A DNA stretch of 41,462 bases from Algoriphagus yeomjeoni (GTDB lineage Bacteria; Bacteroidota; Bacteroidia; Cytophagales; Cyclobacteriaceae). Location: the NCBI RefSeq assembly GCF_003259505.1, contig NZ_QLLK01000013.1, forward strand, positions 92,180 through 133,641, read 5' to 3'. Positions 32,040 to 41,233 of the stretch are shown in pieces. Position 1 is the first letter of the stretch, and each line of letters starts with the position of its first letter. The translations under genes were made by a program, and so were the position numbers. The notes under the pieces were generated by a model, which was given only the letters and a program-made list of their open reading frames with translations, made no database searches and was not told where the DNA came from.

Positions 32040-32810
32040 ATGAAATATACACTCATCACTCTATTCTGCCTTATGACATTATCAGCTTTTGCACAACTTA
32101 AACCCATAGAGTCCGGCGTGTTTAAGTGGGATGATTTTAAGGTTATTCCAAACAATGATAGGGTAAGCAGACCTATTTTGGAAGGAGTTTCCACACATTT
32201 GGATTACCTAGAGATGCATGCCACCACTCAAAATGTAGGTGCTAAACCAAGTACAGCGCATGCAAACGAGGATATAGAGGAGATAATAATAGTAAAGGAA
32301 GGAACCATGAAGGTGACTATAGACGGCGAAAGCTCCATACTAGGAGCAAATGGTGTTGTCTCTCTGATGCCACTACAAATGCACTCACTCGAGAATGTTG
32401 GGACTACTCCGCTTACCTATTACATCATCCGATACAGATCAAAGAAGAAAATGGATGTGTCTAGAGGAGTTGCCTCAGGTAATTCGCTGATGGTCAACGC
32501 TGATTCTTTGCCTTATAGGTCCACAAGCGTAGGAGGGGTTCGTTCCTATTTCGATAGGGAAACTGCTATGTGCGAACGATTGGAGATGCACGTGACTACT
32601 TTGGACAGAAAAGTAGCTAGTCATGAACCACACGCTCATGATGAAACTGAAATTATCCTAATGATCTCAGGTGAAACGGCCCAAATGATAGATGGCCAGG
32701 AATACACCGCCAAAGCTGGAGATTTTTATTTTATGGAATCCCAATCGGTTCATGGAATCCGAAATATCAACGATGAACCAACAACTTACTTTGCTTTTAA
32801 GTGGAAGTGA
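32040..32810 (+). CDS. Exported bicupin protein
   Basis: 256 residues from ATG 32040; the longer frame from 31992 places 16 residues before the signal peptide MKYTLITLFCLMTLSAFAQ. Two cupin domains: first about 70-140 (AHANEDIEEIIIVKEGTMKVTIDGE ... LMPLQMHSLENVG), second about 185-256 (HEPHAHDETEIILMISGE ... DFYFMESQSVHGIRNI). The second keeps the HxHxxxE metal-ligand pattern and a later His; the first has H-x5-E and a final His in a less canonical spacing. Likely metal-binding; bicupins include oxidoreductases, isomerases and storage or binding proteins, and I cannot choose among them. The export signal places it in the periplasm. Divergent from YceI by 235 bases, sharing the palindrome region. 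Confidence 0.87.
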   Translation: MKYTLITLFCLMTLSAFAQLKPIESGVFKWDDFKVIPNNDRVSRPILEGVSTHLDYLEMHATTQNVGAKPSTAHANEDIEEIIIVKEGTMKVTIDGESSILGANGVVSLMPLQMHSLENVGTTPLTYYIIRYRSKKKMDVSRGVASGNSLMVNADSLPYRSTSVGGVRSYFDRETAMCERLEMHVTTLDRKVASHEPHAHDETEIILMISGETAQMIDGQEYTAKAGDFYFMESQSVHGIRNINDEPTTYFAFKWK

Positions 32811-33411
32811 AGATTTTATGGTTCGCTCTTTCATGATTAGCATTTTAGAAAAATGAAATTGTCGGTTTTCCCTTAATGAGGATCAATTATGAATCCACTT
32901 TGGAAGGATAAAACTCACTTTCAAAAGCTGGTAAAAAGTGCATACCATTTTCCAGTTCATATTATTTCTTGTTTTAAAAATAGATTCTAATTCGCTGACT
33001 GAAAATATGCAAGTTCTATTTCTTGCAATAATCAGCATAGAATGAGGTTTTTAATCTTTTTCGTGAAATTAGGCCTATTTGTATATCATGCTTTTTTTGA
33101 TGTTTTTCTATTAAATTCTAGGAAGCCCATGATGATAGATTAGGTATTTTGAAGAAGTTTTCCTCTTTTAGTCCAAAGGAATTACGAATCAAAATTCAAT
33201 CTTTCACTATTTTCTTAGCTTGAAAAACTATTTCAAAACCAGATGATGTACAGTTAATAGAAAGCTTTCTGTTTGTATTTCTGGAATTGAAGTCATTAAA
33301 GCAATAAAACTCAGGAATTGGAATTGAAAACGAAGAAAATCTATATTTTAGAAATATGTTTGAATAGATTCAAGGTGGGTTTCTCCAATACAATTACGAT
33401 ACTTTTACAAA
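32811..33411. other. AT-rich leader of the sensory operon, no gene
   Basis: 600 bases without a gene-like frame. It contains an exact -7 match TATGTTTG at 33355-33362, 50 bases before the kinase ATG, but no TTG at the proper distance; TATATTTT at 33342-33349 with TTG at 33318-33320 (21-base spacer) is an alternative. Either may be the operon promoter. The unusual length suggests additional control sites I cannot identify. Confidence 0.5.
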
Positions 33412-36400
33412 ATGGATCACAATCATTTACTTGAACTCTTCTTTCAGCAATCCAATGATCTAATTTGGATGATAAATCCAGATTATGAGTTGATTTATGC
33501 CAACCAAGCATTTTTTGATCAGGTGAAAGAAGTTACCGGTTCGGAGCAAAAACTCAATGAATCCATCTTTATACCAGGCTTAGATGAAGAAACCATTCAG
33601 AAATGGAAGACTTATTATAAAAGGGCGATTAATGGAGAAAACTTTGAAGTTGAAGAGCATTTTTTCAATCCTGAACTAGAAAAAATCGAATATACCCATA
33701 TAACCTTTAAGCCAATCACCGGCGAAAATAGTGAAATTGTTTCCGTCGCTTGCCAATCTAAAGACATTAAACGCTTAGTAAAAAAGCGATTGGAAGCCGA
33801 ACAAATGTTGAATTCTTCTTTGGATGTTTTCTGTACTTTCAATGAGCAAGGGCAGTTTATTTATGTTAATGAAGCAGCAACAAGGCACTGGGGCTACACA
33901 CCTGAGGAATTACTAGGTACAAACTATAGATCGTTGGTAATTGAGGAAGATGTAGATGTTACAGATTCTGTGGATGCGAGCATAAAGAGCGGAGAAGAAA
34001 TAAAGTCATTCTCTAATAGGTATAGAAAAAAAGACGGCGGGATTGCATATAATATCTGGTCATCCAGATGGGATGAGGGTACAAAACTCTTTTACTCCGT
34101 AGCAAGGGACGGCAAAGAGAAACTGGAACAAGAGAAAAAGTTACTTAAAAGTGAACAACGTTTCAAAGCACTAGTTACTGGGGCATTTGACTTGGTGGCA
34201 GTGCTAGATACTGAAGGACGTTATTTGTTCATGAGCCCTTCAATTACTGCTATTGCTGGTATTCCTCCTGAAGAATTTATTGGTAAAAATGCATTTGACT
34301 TTGTTCATCCCGATGACCTTAAACAAACTCAATCCGAACTGAGAAAATCAATAAAAGAGGATAGAGTAATAATGAAACCCTATCGCGCTAAAAACCATAA
34401 AAATGAATGGAGATGGGTAGAATCAGTTTTAATAAATATGCTAGACAACTCAGCAATTAATGGCATTGTTATTAATTCAAGAGATGTAACAGATAAAATT
34501 GAACAGAAGGAGAAATTTGAGCAAAGTCAAAGAAGGTTCAAGTCCTTAGTTGATAATAGCATGGATTGCACCATCATTATCTCCGCAGAAGGTAAGACTA
34601 CCTATGTGTCGGGTTCGGTAAAAAATATACTAGGCTATACTCCAACCGAAGCAATGGAGGTTGATTTTAGAGAATTGATTCATCCTGAAGATTTAGCAGG
34701 AGCAGAAAATGCATTGGCACTTTCTCTAGAACACCCTGGAGTCCCTATGAAGGGACATGTTTCCCGCATAAGGCATAAAAACGGTTCTTGGCGCTGGGTA
34801 GAACCGGTCATAACAAATTTGCTTCATGACACAGCGGTAGGAGGGATTGTTGATAATTTTAGAGACATCACGAAAGAAGTAAACAATCGAAAGAGGCTCG
34901 AAGAAAGTGAAGCTTTTAACCGTGTTCTTATAGAAAGCAGTCCTGATTGCTTAAAATTAATGGACACAGAAGGCCGACTTCAGTATATGAATTACAACGG
35001 GCTTTGCCAGATGGAAATAGATGATTTTTCAGCTTATAAGGACAAAAATTGGATGTCACTCTGGGGAAGTGAAAACCAAACACTTGTAAAATCCTCGATA
35101 GAAAAAGCTTTGGCGGGTGAAAGAGCACAGTTTACGGCCTACAGTCCTACTGTAAAAGGCACGCCTAAATGGTGGGATGTGATCGTGTCACCGGTATACA
35201 AAGACAGCGAACAGGTACAACAAATAATTTCTGTTTCAAGAGATGTGACCAAGCTGAAAGAGGAAGAGCATAAACTTAAATTATTTGAAAAGGTCATCTA
35301 TAATACTTCAGAGTCTATTTTAATTACTGAAGCGGAGCCTTTAGAAGAACCGGGTCCCAAAATAATCTTTGTAAATGACGCTTTTTGTAGAAATACGGGG
35401 TATACGGAAAAAGAGGTGTTGGGAAAAAACCCAAGATTTCTTCAAGGTCCTAATTCCGATAAGAAGAAATTAAAACTACTTGGTGAAAAGCTAAAGCAGG
35501 GTGAAGCTGCAGAAATTACCGTAGTTAACTACACAAAAGATGGAAATGAATTTTGGGTAAATTTCGGCGTAAGTCCATTAGTGGATCAAACTGGAAAGAT
35601 TACCCACTTTATTTCGGTCCAAAGAGATGTCACCGAACAAAGAAACAAGGAACTTGAAAAGGATTTTTTAACAGAAGTAAGTCTGAATTTTAACCCGGAG
35701 AATGACTACTTAAAGTCAACCCATAAGCTCTGCAAGACGATTAGCACATTTGGAAAGTTCGATTGGGTAGAATTATGGACCCTGAATCTTGAGAAAAGTC
35801 ACATGAGATTGATTAATCACTATGTGTCGGCTAAAGAGGATGAAACTTTCTATTCTGTTGGATCAGAAACTACGGCATTTCAAAGGTCAGAAAGCTTGGT
35901 AGGTAAAGTATGGTCTGATCAATCGCAAATTCTGTGGAATGACATAGATCATCAGGACGACTTTTTAAGAAGAAAAGCTGCACGGAAAATCGGGTTAGTA
36001 TCTGTCATGGGGATTCCATTAATATCCAATAATGAAGTGATAGGTGTGCTAACTGTTGGGGTCAAGAAAATCTCCAAGCACTTAACAAGCTATACTCGTG
36101 TCTTCGAGCGCTTAGAGGGCTATATAGGGGCAGAACTGAAGCGGAAAATGTTGGAAAATGACTTGACTCATTTGTTTGATGCCATTCCAGATATTGTAAC
36201 TATTGGTGATTTTCAAGGAAGGTTTTTAACGATAAATAAAGCAGGTTGTGAGCTATTGGGGTATACTGAAGAAGAGATTCTCTATCAGACTTTTGAGAAA
36301 TTTATCCATCCAGCCGATATAGAAATTGCCTTCAAGGAACTTGGTCGCTTAACATTGGGTCAAACCACCTTTAATTTTGAAGTACGGTTTATAACCAAAT

Positions 36401-39400
36401 CTGGTGCAATCATTTGGTTAAGTTGGTTTTGTAACACCAATCTTGAGGAGGGGCTAATCTATACCACCGCCAAAAACATTACAGAAGAAAAGAAACTAAG
36501 AGAATTAAATCGAGAAGTTGGTTCACTTGCGAAAATAGGGAGCTGGGAGATGAATCTAGTTACCAAAAATCTCTTTTGGTCAAAGGAAATTCACGCGTTA
36601 TATGGAACAGACCCTGATAGTTTTGTTCCATCAGTAGATGATGCTATTAATTTTTACAGGGAGGATTTTCGCCAATTAGCACTATCAAACTTTGAGGAAT
36701 GTATTACTACTGGGAAGTCCTATGAAGTTGAAGCGATAATTGTCAATTCCGATAATAAAGAGCTGTGGGTGCGCACTACTGCAAAAGCTGAATTTGTTGA
36801 TGGTTCATGTGTGAGGGTTTATGGTAGTTTTCAGGATATAAACGAGCGTAAGCAAGCTGAAATAGGGTTAAAGCAAAGTGAAGCCAAATTCAGAACCATT
36901 TTTGAGATTGCTACATTGGGAATTGCTCAAGTTGACCCATCCAATGGGCGTGTAATATTGGTTAATTCCTACTATGAAATCATAACAGGGTACTCTAGGG
37001 AAGAAATGCTACAAATGAACTTTTTAGAGCTTACCCATCCTGAGGACCGCGAAAAAGATTGGGAATTATTCAGTAAAGCCGCCCGGAGTGAAGAAGAATA
37101 TAAGAATGAAAAGCGATACATAAAAAAAGACGGAAGTATTGTTTGGGTTAAAATTCACCTTGCATTCATAAGAGACGAGAAGGGTAAGCCCATTAGAACC
37201 GTTGCTATTTGTGAGGATATTACTGAGCAAAAACTTGCAGCAATACAATTAGATACTAGTTTAAAAGCTCTGGAAGATTATAAGTCTGCTTTGGATCAAT
37301 CTTCCATAGTCGCCGTGACGGATAAAAAGGGGGTGATTACTTATGTAAACGAAAATTTCTGTACAATCTCAAAATATAAGCGTGAAGAGATCATAGGTCA
37401 AACTCATAGGCTTATTAATTCAAACTATCATTCTGCAGAATTCTTCAAAAACCTATGGAAAACGATCGCATCAGGTAATATCTGGCGTGGAGAAATAAAA
37501 AATAAAGCTAAAGATGGATCTTACTATTGGGTGGATACCACCATCGTACCGTTTTTGGATGCAAAAAACAAGCCTTTTCAATATTTAGCAATTCGCTTTG
37601 ATATTACTTCCAGAAAAGAGGCCGAAGAATCTGCTTATTCTGCGTTGATTGAAAAAAACACCATTTTGGGGAGTATATCAGATAATTTTTATGCTTTAGA
37701 TGAAGATTTTCGCTTCAGTTATATGAATGCCAGTAGTGAGGAACTATTACAAGTTGATTCCTTAGAAATTATAGGTGAGAATATTTTTGAAAAGTTTCCT
37801 GAATTATTGGGTACAGAATTGGAAGAAAATTTAAAGAAAGTAAAAGAAACTAAAGAATCTATAAGATTTGAGTATTACCATAAACTGTCAAATAAGTGGT
37901 TTCAGGAAAATATTTATCCAACTCCAAGTGGACTTTCTTTATACTTTCAGGATATAACTGAAAGAAAAGAAGCGGAAAAAGAACGAAATAGTCTACAGTT
38001 AACTCTGGAAAATAGCCTAAATGAGATTTATGTTTTTGATTCAGAAACGAAGAAATTTATTTATGTCAATAAAGGAGCACTGGATAATTTAGGTTATACA
38101 GAAGATGAAATAAAAGAATTAACACCTATCGATGTAAAGCCTGAGTACACAAAGGTCACTTTTGAGAAACTTGTTTTTCCATTAGTAAACAAAGAGAAAG
38201 AAAAAATAATATTTTTCACTTCGCACAGAAGAAAAGATGGAAGCCTTTACCCAGTAGAAGTTCATCTTCAACTCATAGCGGTTGAAGAAAGCCAAAGGTA
38301 TTTAGCCGTAATAATGGATATTACCGAGCGCAGGAAGGCAGAAGAAGAGGATAGATTTAAGGCTAATTTATTGAGTATGGTTCAGCAGGGAACTATTGCA
38401 ACCGACCTTGAAGGGAAAGTTACTTACTGGAATAAAGGGGCGGAAACCATGTATGGTTGGAAAACAGAAGAAGCAGTAGGAAAGAATATCATGGAGCTAA
38501 CCACTCCGGATACGAATAGAGAACAAGCCCAGCAAATCATGGAAATGCTGAAAAAAGGGCAAACATGGACGGGAGAATTTGAAGTTCGGAAAAAGGATGG
38601 AACCCAGTTCCCAGTCTTGATTACCAATTCTCCTATTTACAATGAAAATAATGAACTACAAGGTATTATCGGTATCTCATCAGACATAACACAAGAGGTT
38701 AAAAACAAGGAGTTACTAAAGCAGTATACGAAAGAGCTGGAGCGCTCTAATGAAGAATTGGAGCAATTTGCTTTTGTAACTTCACATGATTTACAGGAGC
38801 CATTACGGATGATATCCAGTTTTATGGATCAGCTCAAAAGGAAGTATGAAAATGAACTGGATGAAAAAGCATTGCAATATATTTATTTTGCGAATGATGG
38901 TGCTAGGCGCATGAAAAACATCATTTTGGATCTGCTTGAATATTCTAGGGCTAGTAAGCCTACGGAAGATCTTGAAGAAGTAAATTTGAATGAAGTCATA
39001 GCTAGCTATAAACAATTGAGGAGAAAAGTGATTGAAGAAAGTTCAGCAGTTATACTAGCTGAAGATATGCCATCAATTTTTTCGTATAATGCTGTACTAG
39101 TTCAAATCTTCCATGGTCTGCTCGATAATGCCATTAAATACTCAAGAGAAGGCATTGCTCCTGTCATTGAAATTAAGGTCAAGGAAAATGAAAATGAATG
39201 GGAGTTTTCAGTTTCTGATAACGGCATTGGGATAGATGAGCAGTTTTTTGATAAAATTTTTATTATTTTCCAGAGATTACATAATCGAGATAAGCATGAT
39301 GGAACAGGAATTGGACTTTCAGTAGTGAAAAGAAGTGTTGAGTTTTTAGGTGGACAAATATGGCTTAATTCGACAGTTGGCCAAGGCACAACTTTCTTTT

Positions 39401-39444
39401 TTACAATAGCTAAAAACAAGAATAAAAAATCTATAGAAATATGA
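33412..39444 (+). CDS. Giant soluble multi-PAS/GAF histidine kinase
   Basis: 2010 residues without signal peptide or membrane segments, so cytosolic. Domains in order, approximate borders: PAS 1-130, 131-248, 249-373, 374-500, 500-625, LOV-like PAS 627-745, GAF 751-918, PAS 919-1035, 1036-1155, 1158-1285, 1291-1410, 1416-1520, 1527-1645, 1649-1765, a coiled helix, HisKA with H1792 in SHDLQEPL, and HATPase with N box around N1906, G1 D1936-NGIGID and G2 from G1964 (GTGIGLS). Most PAS domains end in the DIT/DVT linker, then short helical linkers. The LOV-like PAS has GKNPRFLQ with P674 where LOV proteins carry the flavin-adduct Cys. The HisKA type is that of bacteriophytochromes, which pair with Rcp1-like receivers; one is encoded next, overlapping by four bases. 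Domain count could differ by one. Confidence 0.94.
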   Translation: MDHNHLLELFFQQSNDLIWMINPDYELIYANQAFFDQVKEVTGSEQKLNESIFIPGLDEETIQKWKTYYKRAINGENFEVEEHFFNPELEKIEYTHITFKPITGENSEIVSVACQSKDIKRLVKKRLEAEQMLNSSLDVFCTFNEQGQFIYVNEAATRHWGYTPEELLGTNYRSLVIEEDVDVTDSVDASIKSGEEIKSFSNRYRKKDGGIAYNIWSSRWDEGTKLFYSVARDGKEKLEQEKKLLKSEQRFKALVTGAFDLVAVLDTEGRYLFMSPSITAIAGIPPEEFIGKNAFDFVHPDDLKQTQSELRKSIKEDRVIMKPYRAKNHKNEWRWVESVLINMLDNSAINGIVINSRDVTDKIEQKEKFEQSQRRFKSLVDNSMDCTIIISAEGKTTYVSGSVKNILGYTPTEAMEVDFRELIHPEDLAGAENALALSLEHPGVPMKGHVSRIRHKNGSWRWVEPVITNLLHDTAVGGIVDNFRDITKEVNNRKRLEESEAFNRVLIESSPDCLKLMDTEGRLQYMNYNGLCQMEIDDFSAYKDKNWMSLWGSENQTLVKSSIEKALAGERAQFTAYSPTVKGTPKWWDVIVSPVYKDSEQVQQIISVSRDVTKLKEEEHKLKLFEKVIYNTSESILITEAEPLEEPGPKIIFVNDAFCRNTGYTEKEVLGKNPRFLQGPNSDKKKLKLLGEKLKQGEAAEITVVNYTKDGNEFWVNFGVSPLVDQTGKITHFISVQRDVTEQRNKELEKDFLTEVSLNFNPENDYLKSTHKLCKTISTFGKFDWVELWTLNLEKSHMRLINHYVSAKEDETFYSVGSETTAFQRSESLVGKVWSDQSQILWNDIDHQDDFLRRKAARKIGLVSVMGIPLISNNEVIGVLTVGVKKISKHLTSYTRVFERLEGYIGAELKRKMLENDLTHLFDAIPDIVTIGDFQGRFLTINKAGCELLGYTEEEILYQTFEKFIHPADIEIAFKELGRLTLGQTTFNFEVRFITKSGAIIWLSWFCNTNLEEGLIYTTAKNITEEKKLRELNREVGSLAKIGSWEMNLVTKNLFWSKEIHALYGTDPDSFVPSVDDAINFYREDFRQLALSNFEECITTGKSYEVEAIIVNSDNKELWVRTTAKAEFVDGSCVRVYGSFQDINERKQAEIGLKQSEAKFRTIFEIATLGIAQVDPSNGRVILVNSYYEIITGYSREEMLQMNFLELTHPEDREKDWELFSKAARSEEEYKNEKRYIKKDGSIVWVKIHLAFIRDEKGKPIRTVAICEDITEQKLAAIQLDTSLKALEDYKSALDQSSIVAVTDKKGVITYVNENFCTISKYKREEIIGQTHRLINSNYHSAEFFKNLWKTIASGNIWRGEIKNKAKDGSYYWVDTTIVPFLDAKNKPFQYLAIRFDITSRKEAEESAYSALIEKNTILGSISDNFYALDEDFRFSYMNASSEELLQVDSLEIIGENIFEKFPELLGTELEENLKKVKETKESIRFEYYHKLSNKWFQENIYPTPSGLSLYFQDITERKEAEKERNSLQLTLENSLNEIYVFDSETKKFIYVNKGALDNLGYTEDEIKELTPIDVKPEYTKVTFEKLVFPLVNKEKEKIIFFTSHRRKDGSLYPVEVHLQLIAVEESQRYLAVIMDITERRKAEEEDRFKANLLSMVQQGTIATDLEGKVTYWNKGAETMYGWKTEEAVGKNIMELTTPDTNREQAQQIMEMLKKGQTWTGEFEVRKKDGTQFPVLITNSPIYNENNELQGIIGISSDITQEVKNKELLKQYTKELERSNEELEQFAFVTSHDLQEPLRMISSFMDQLKRKYENELDEKALQYIYFANDGARRMKNIILDLLEYSRASKPTEDLEEVNLNEVIASYKQLRRKVIEESSAVILAEDMPSIFSYNAVLVQIFHGLLDNAIKYSREGIAPVIEIKVKENENEWEFSVSDNGIGIDEQFFDKIFIIFQRLHNRDKHDGTGIGLSVVKRSVEFLGGQIWLNSTVGQGTTFFFTIAKNKNKKSIEI

Positions 39445-39866
39445 AGTTGGCAAACATCCTTTTAGTTGAAGATAATGAAGGAGACATTCTCCTCACCCGG
39501 GAAGCTTTCGAAGAAAGTAAGATAAAAACAGTAATTAATGTAGCCAAGAATGGGCAAGAAGCACTTGATTATCTCTTTAAGAAAGGAGATTTTAAGGACG
39601 CTAAAAAACCGGATTTAATATTGTTGGATATTAATATCCCAATATTTAACGGGCATGAAGTACTGCAAACGGTAAAATCTGATCCAGTACTAAAAAAGAT
39701 ACCTATAATTATTTTGACCACTTCCTCTAATGAAAAGGATATTGCAAAAGCATACGAAAATCATACGAACAGTTATGTTAAAAAGCCTATTAATATGGAT
39801 GATTTTTTGAAGGCAATTTTGAAAATAGAGGAATTTTGGTTGCAATTATGCACGCTATCTAACTAG
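39441..39866 (+). CDS. Single-domain response regulator, Rcp1-like
   Basis: 141 residues, a receiver domain only. Acidic pair E10/D11, phosphoacceptor D63 (LILLDINIP), T93 and K115 in VKKPI are all present. The N-terminus ILLVEDNEGDILLTREAF and the long loop KKGDFKDAKKPDLI are typical of the Rcp1 family that serves phytochrome-like kinases with the SHDLQEPL-type HisKA encoded upstream. ATGA overlap of four bases with the kinase indicates translational coupling. There is no output domain, so it must pass its phosphate on or work by protein contact. Strongly expected as the first phosphate acceptor of the giant kinase (inference). Codon use is more AT-rich than in most of the window. Confidence 0.94.
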   Translation: MKLANILLVEDNEGDILLTREAFEESKIKTVINVAKNGQEALDYLFKKGDFKDAKKPDLILLDINIPIFNGHEVLQTVKSDPVLKKIPIIILTTSSNEKDIAKAYENHTNSYVKKPINMDDFLKAILKIEEFWLQLCTLSN

Positions 39867-39869
39867 GTT

Positions 39870-40520
39870 ATGTTTAGACCAGAGAGAAACATAAATAATA
39901 TTTCTATACTTGTAATAGAGGATAATCCGGGTGATTTTATTTTGATCGAAGACTATCTTTTAGATAGATTTAAAAATATTAAACTTTATCACTGCGAAGA
40001 TGCTGCTTCTACGATAGCATTCCTTGCAGAAAATAATCATCAAATTGATTTAATATTTTTAGATCTCCATTTACCTGATCTAAGTGGATTGGAATTGATC
40101 GATAAAATATTAGGAGTTATTTTTATCACTCCTATAATTATATTAACTGGCTATGGTGATATAGCTCTTGCAAGAAAAAGCTTGGAATTAGGGATTTATG
40201 ACTTCTTAATAAAGGATGAATTGGACCCGAACCTTTTGCAAAAGAGTATTGAATTTGCAATTAGTAGGAGTAGTCATGTCAGACAAATAGAAATCCAAAA
40301 TCAAAAATTGAGGAATATTGCTTGGATGCAATCACATGGTGTCAGAGCTCCACTTTCAAGAATGCTTGGTATTATGAATTTAATTGAGAGTGAGACATTA
40401 GACAAGAATGAATTGTCTGAATGGCTAAAACACATGAGGACATCAGCAAATGAACTCGATGAAATTATAAAATCTATAGTAAAGGATACTCAAATACTAA
40501 ATAAGAAAGATAATGAATAA
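39870..40520 (+). CDS. Receiver fused to a DHp-like histidine domain without ATPase
   Basis: 216 residues. Residues 12-130 form a receiver with E17/D18, D65 (LIFLDLHLPD), T93 and K115, all intact. Residues 137-210 are two helices with MQSHGVRAPLSRMLG, an H-box with H156, followed by a second amphipathic helix (ELSEWLKHMRTSANELDEIIKSI). This is the dimerisation-and-phosphotransfer domain seen in Bacteroidota histidine kinases with the SHxVRAPLxR motif, but the protein ends without a catalytic ATPase domain. A receiver plus His-bearing bundle would allow intramolecular phosphotransfer, or a Spo0B-like relay, between the upstream receiver and the next one. The gene starts three bases after the previous stop and overlaps the next by eight bases. 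No DNA-binding domain. Confidence 0.9.
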   Translation: MFRPERNINNISILVIEDNPGDFILIEDYLLDRFKNIKLYHCEDAASTIAFLAENNHQIDLIFLDLHLPDLSGLELIDKILGVIFITPIIILTGYGDIALARKSLELGIYDFLIKDELDPNLLQKSIEFAISRSSHVRQIEIQNQKLRNIAWMQSHGVRAPLSRMLGIMNLIESETLDKNELSEWLKHMRTSANELDEIIKSIVKDTQILNKKDNE

Positions 40521-40896
40521 GCATTTGATACTTATAGACGATGATCCTATTTACAGGTTTATTATTGAGAAAATGGCATATATAGTTTATCCTGCTATTA
40601 ATATACATCACTGTGAAAATGGTTTAAAAGGGATTGAATGTATAAAATCTTTGGTTGATATAGAAAATGAAATTATTATATTATTGGATATTAATATGCC
40701 TGTTTTAGATGGATGGGGTATGCTAGAAGAATTAAAGAGTAATAATATTATTGATAAGAACGTGTCAGTTTTTTTGGTTTCTTCATCAACCGATGAAGAG
40801 GATATTATAAGATCAAAGTCTTATGACTTTATCAAGAATTTTTTCCATAAGCCATTGAGTATAGAAGTGATTCAATCCATTATTTTTCAGGATTAA
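40513..40896 (+). CDS. Single-domain response regulator
   Basis: 127 residues, a stand-alone receiver: acidic pair D9/D10/D11, phosphoacceptor D59 (IILLDINMP), S/T region FLVSSST (90-93) and K113 in HKPLS. Sequence is more like the receivers found alone or at the ends of relays in Bacteroidota (LILIDDDPIYRFIIEKM) than the Rcp1 type. It is encoded last in the operon, overlapping the preceding gene by eight bases, so translational coupling is likely. No output domain; the downstream effector is not in the window. Very AT-rich. It is a good candidate for the terminal receiver of the relay. Confidence 0.92.
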   Translation: MNKHLILIDDDPIYRFIIEKMAYIVYPAINIHHCENGLKGIECIKSLVDIENEIIILLDINMPVLDGWGMLEELKSNNIIDKNVSVFLVSSSTDEEDIIRSKSYDFIKNFFHKPLSIEVIQSIIFQD

Positions 40897-41179
40897 TAAT
40901 TGAAGGAGTCTTCCTATTCTTCATTTGGTTAATGTAGAACATCTTAAGTATAGTGAGATAAGTATAAGAATTGGTTAAATAGTACAAAGTCAGATGATAA
41001 GATTTTTTTGTGTCCCAACCATTTCACACTTTGTTACCTCAGTTCGGAGTCGTCAACTTACTCTACTTTTAAGCGGAAATAGGTGTGAGGTTTTTATTAT
41101 GTGAGAATTTGTCTGGAGACCCAAAGGTAAATTTTAGGTGAATAATACAACAAATGCCATCCGAATTAACGAATGGCTT
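40897..41179. other. Intergenic region after the sensory operon, no gene
   Basis: About 280 bases, AT-rich. No clear operon terminator: the only nearby hairpin is the short GAAG-GAGT-CTTC right after the stop. A larger imperfect inverted repeat, GCCATCCG/CGAATGGC with one mismatch, lies at 41156-41177 and borders the tRNA-like remnant. Confidence 0.5.
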
Positions 41180-41233
41180 GTGGGCCCACCTGGAGGCACC
41201 TACTGTCCCGATGAATCGGGAGAGTCAGTTGCT
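41180..41233 (-). pseudogene. Degenerate tRNA-like 3' half with a palindrome in the anticodon loop
   Basis: On the minus strand the order AGCAACTGACTC, CAGTAGGT, TCCAGGTGGGCCCAC matches, from memory of Bacteroidota tRNA-Met genes, the D-arm end/anticodon 5' arm, anticodon 3' arm/variable loop, and T-arm/acceptor 3' strand. Between the first two blocks the expected anticodon loop (with CAT) is replaced by the palindrome TCCCGATTCATCGGGA (41206-41221), and most of the T-loop is missing. It cannot work as a tRNA. The match needs a covariance-model search. Confidence 0.55.

Noticed and set aside
36121..36480. A transmembrane or chase-type sensor in the megakinase
   Set aside because: No hydrophobic stretch long enough anywhere in the 2010 residues; the region is a normal PAS domain.
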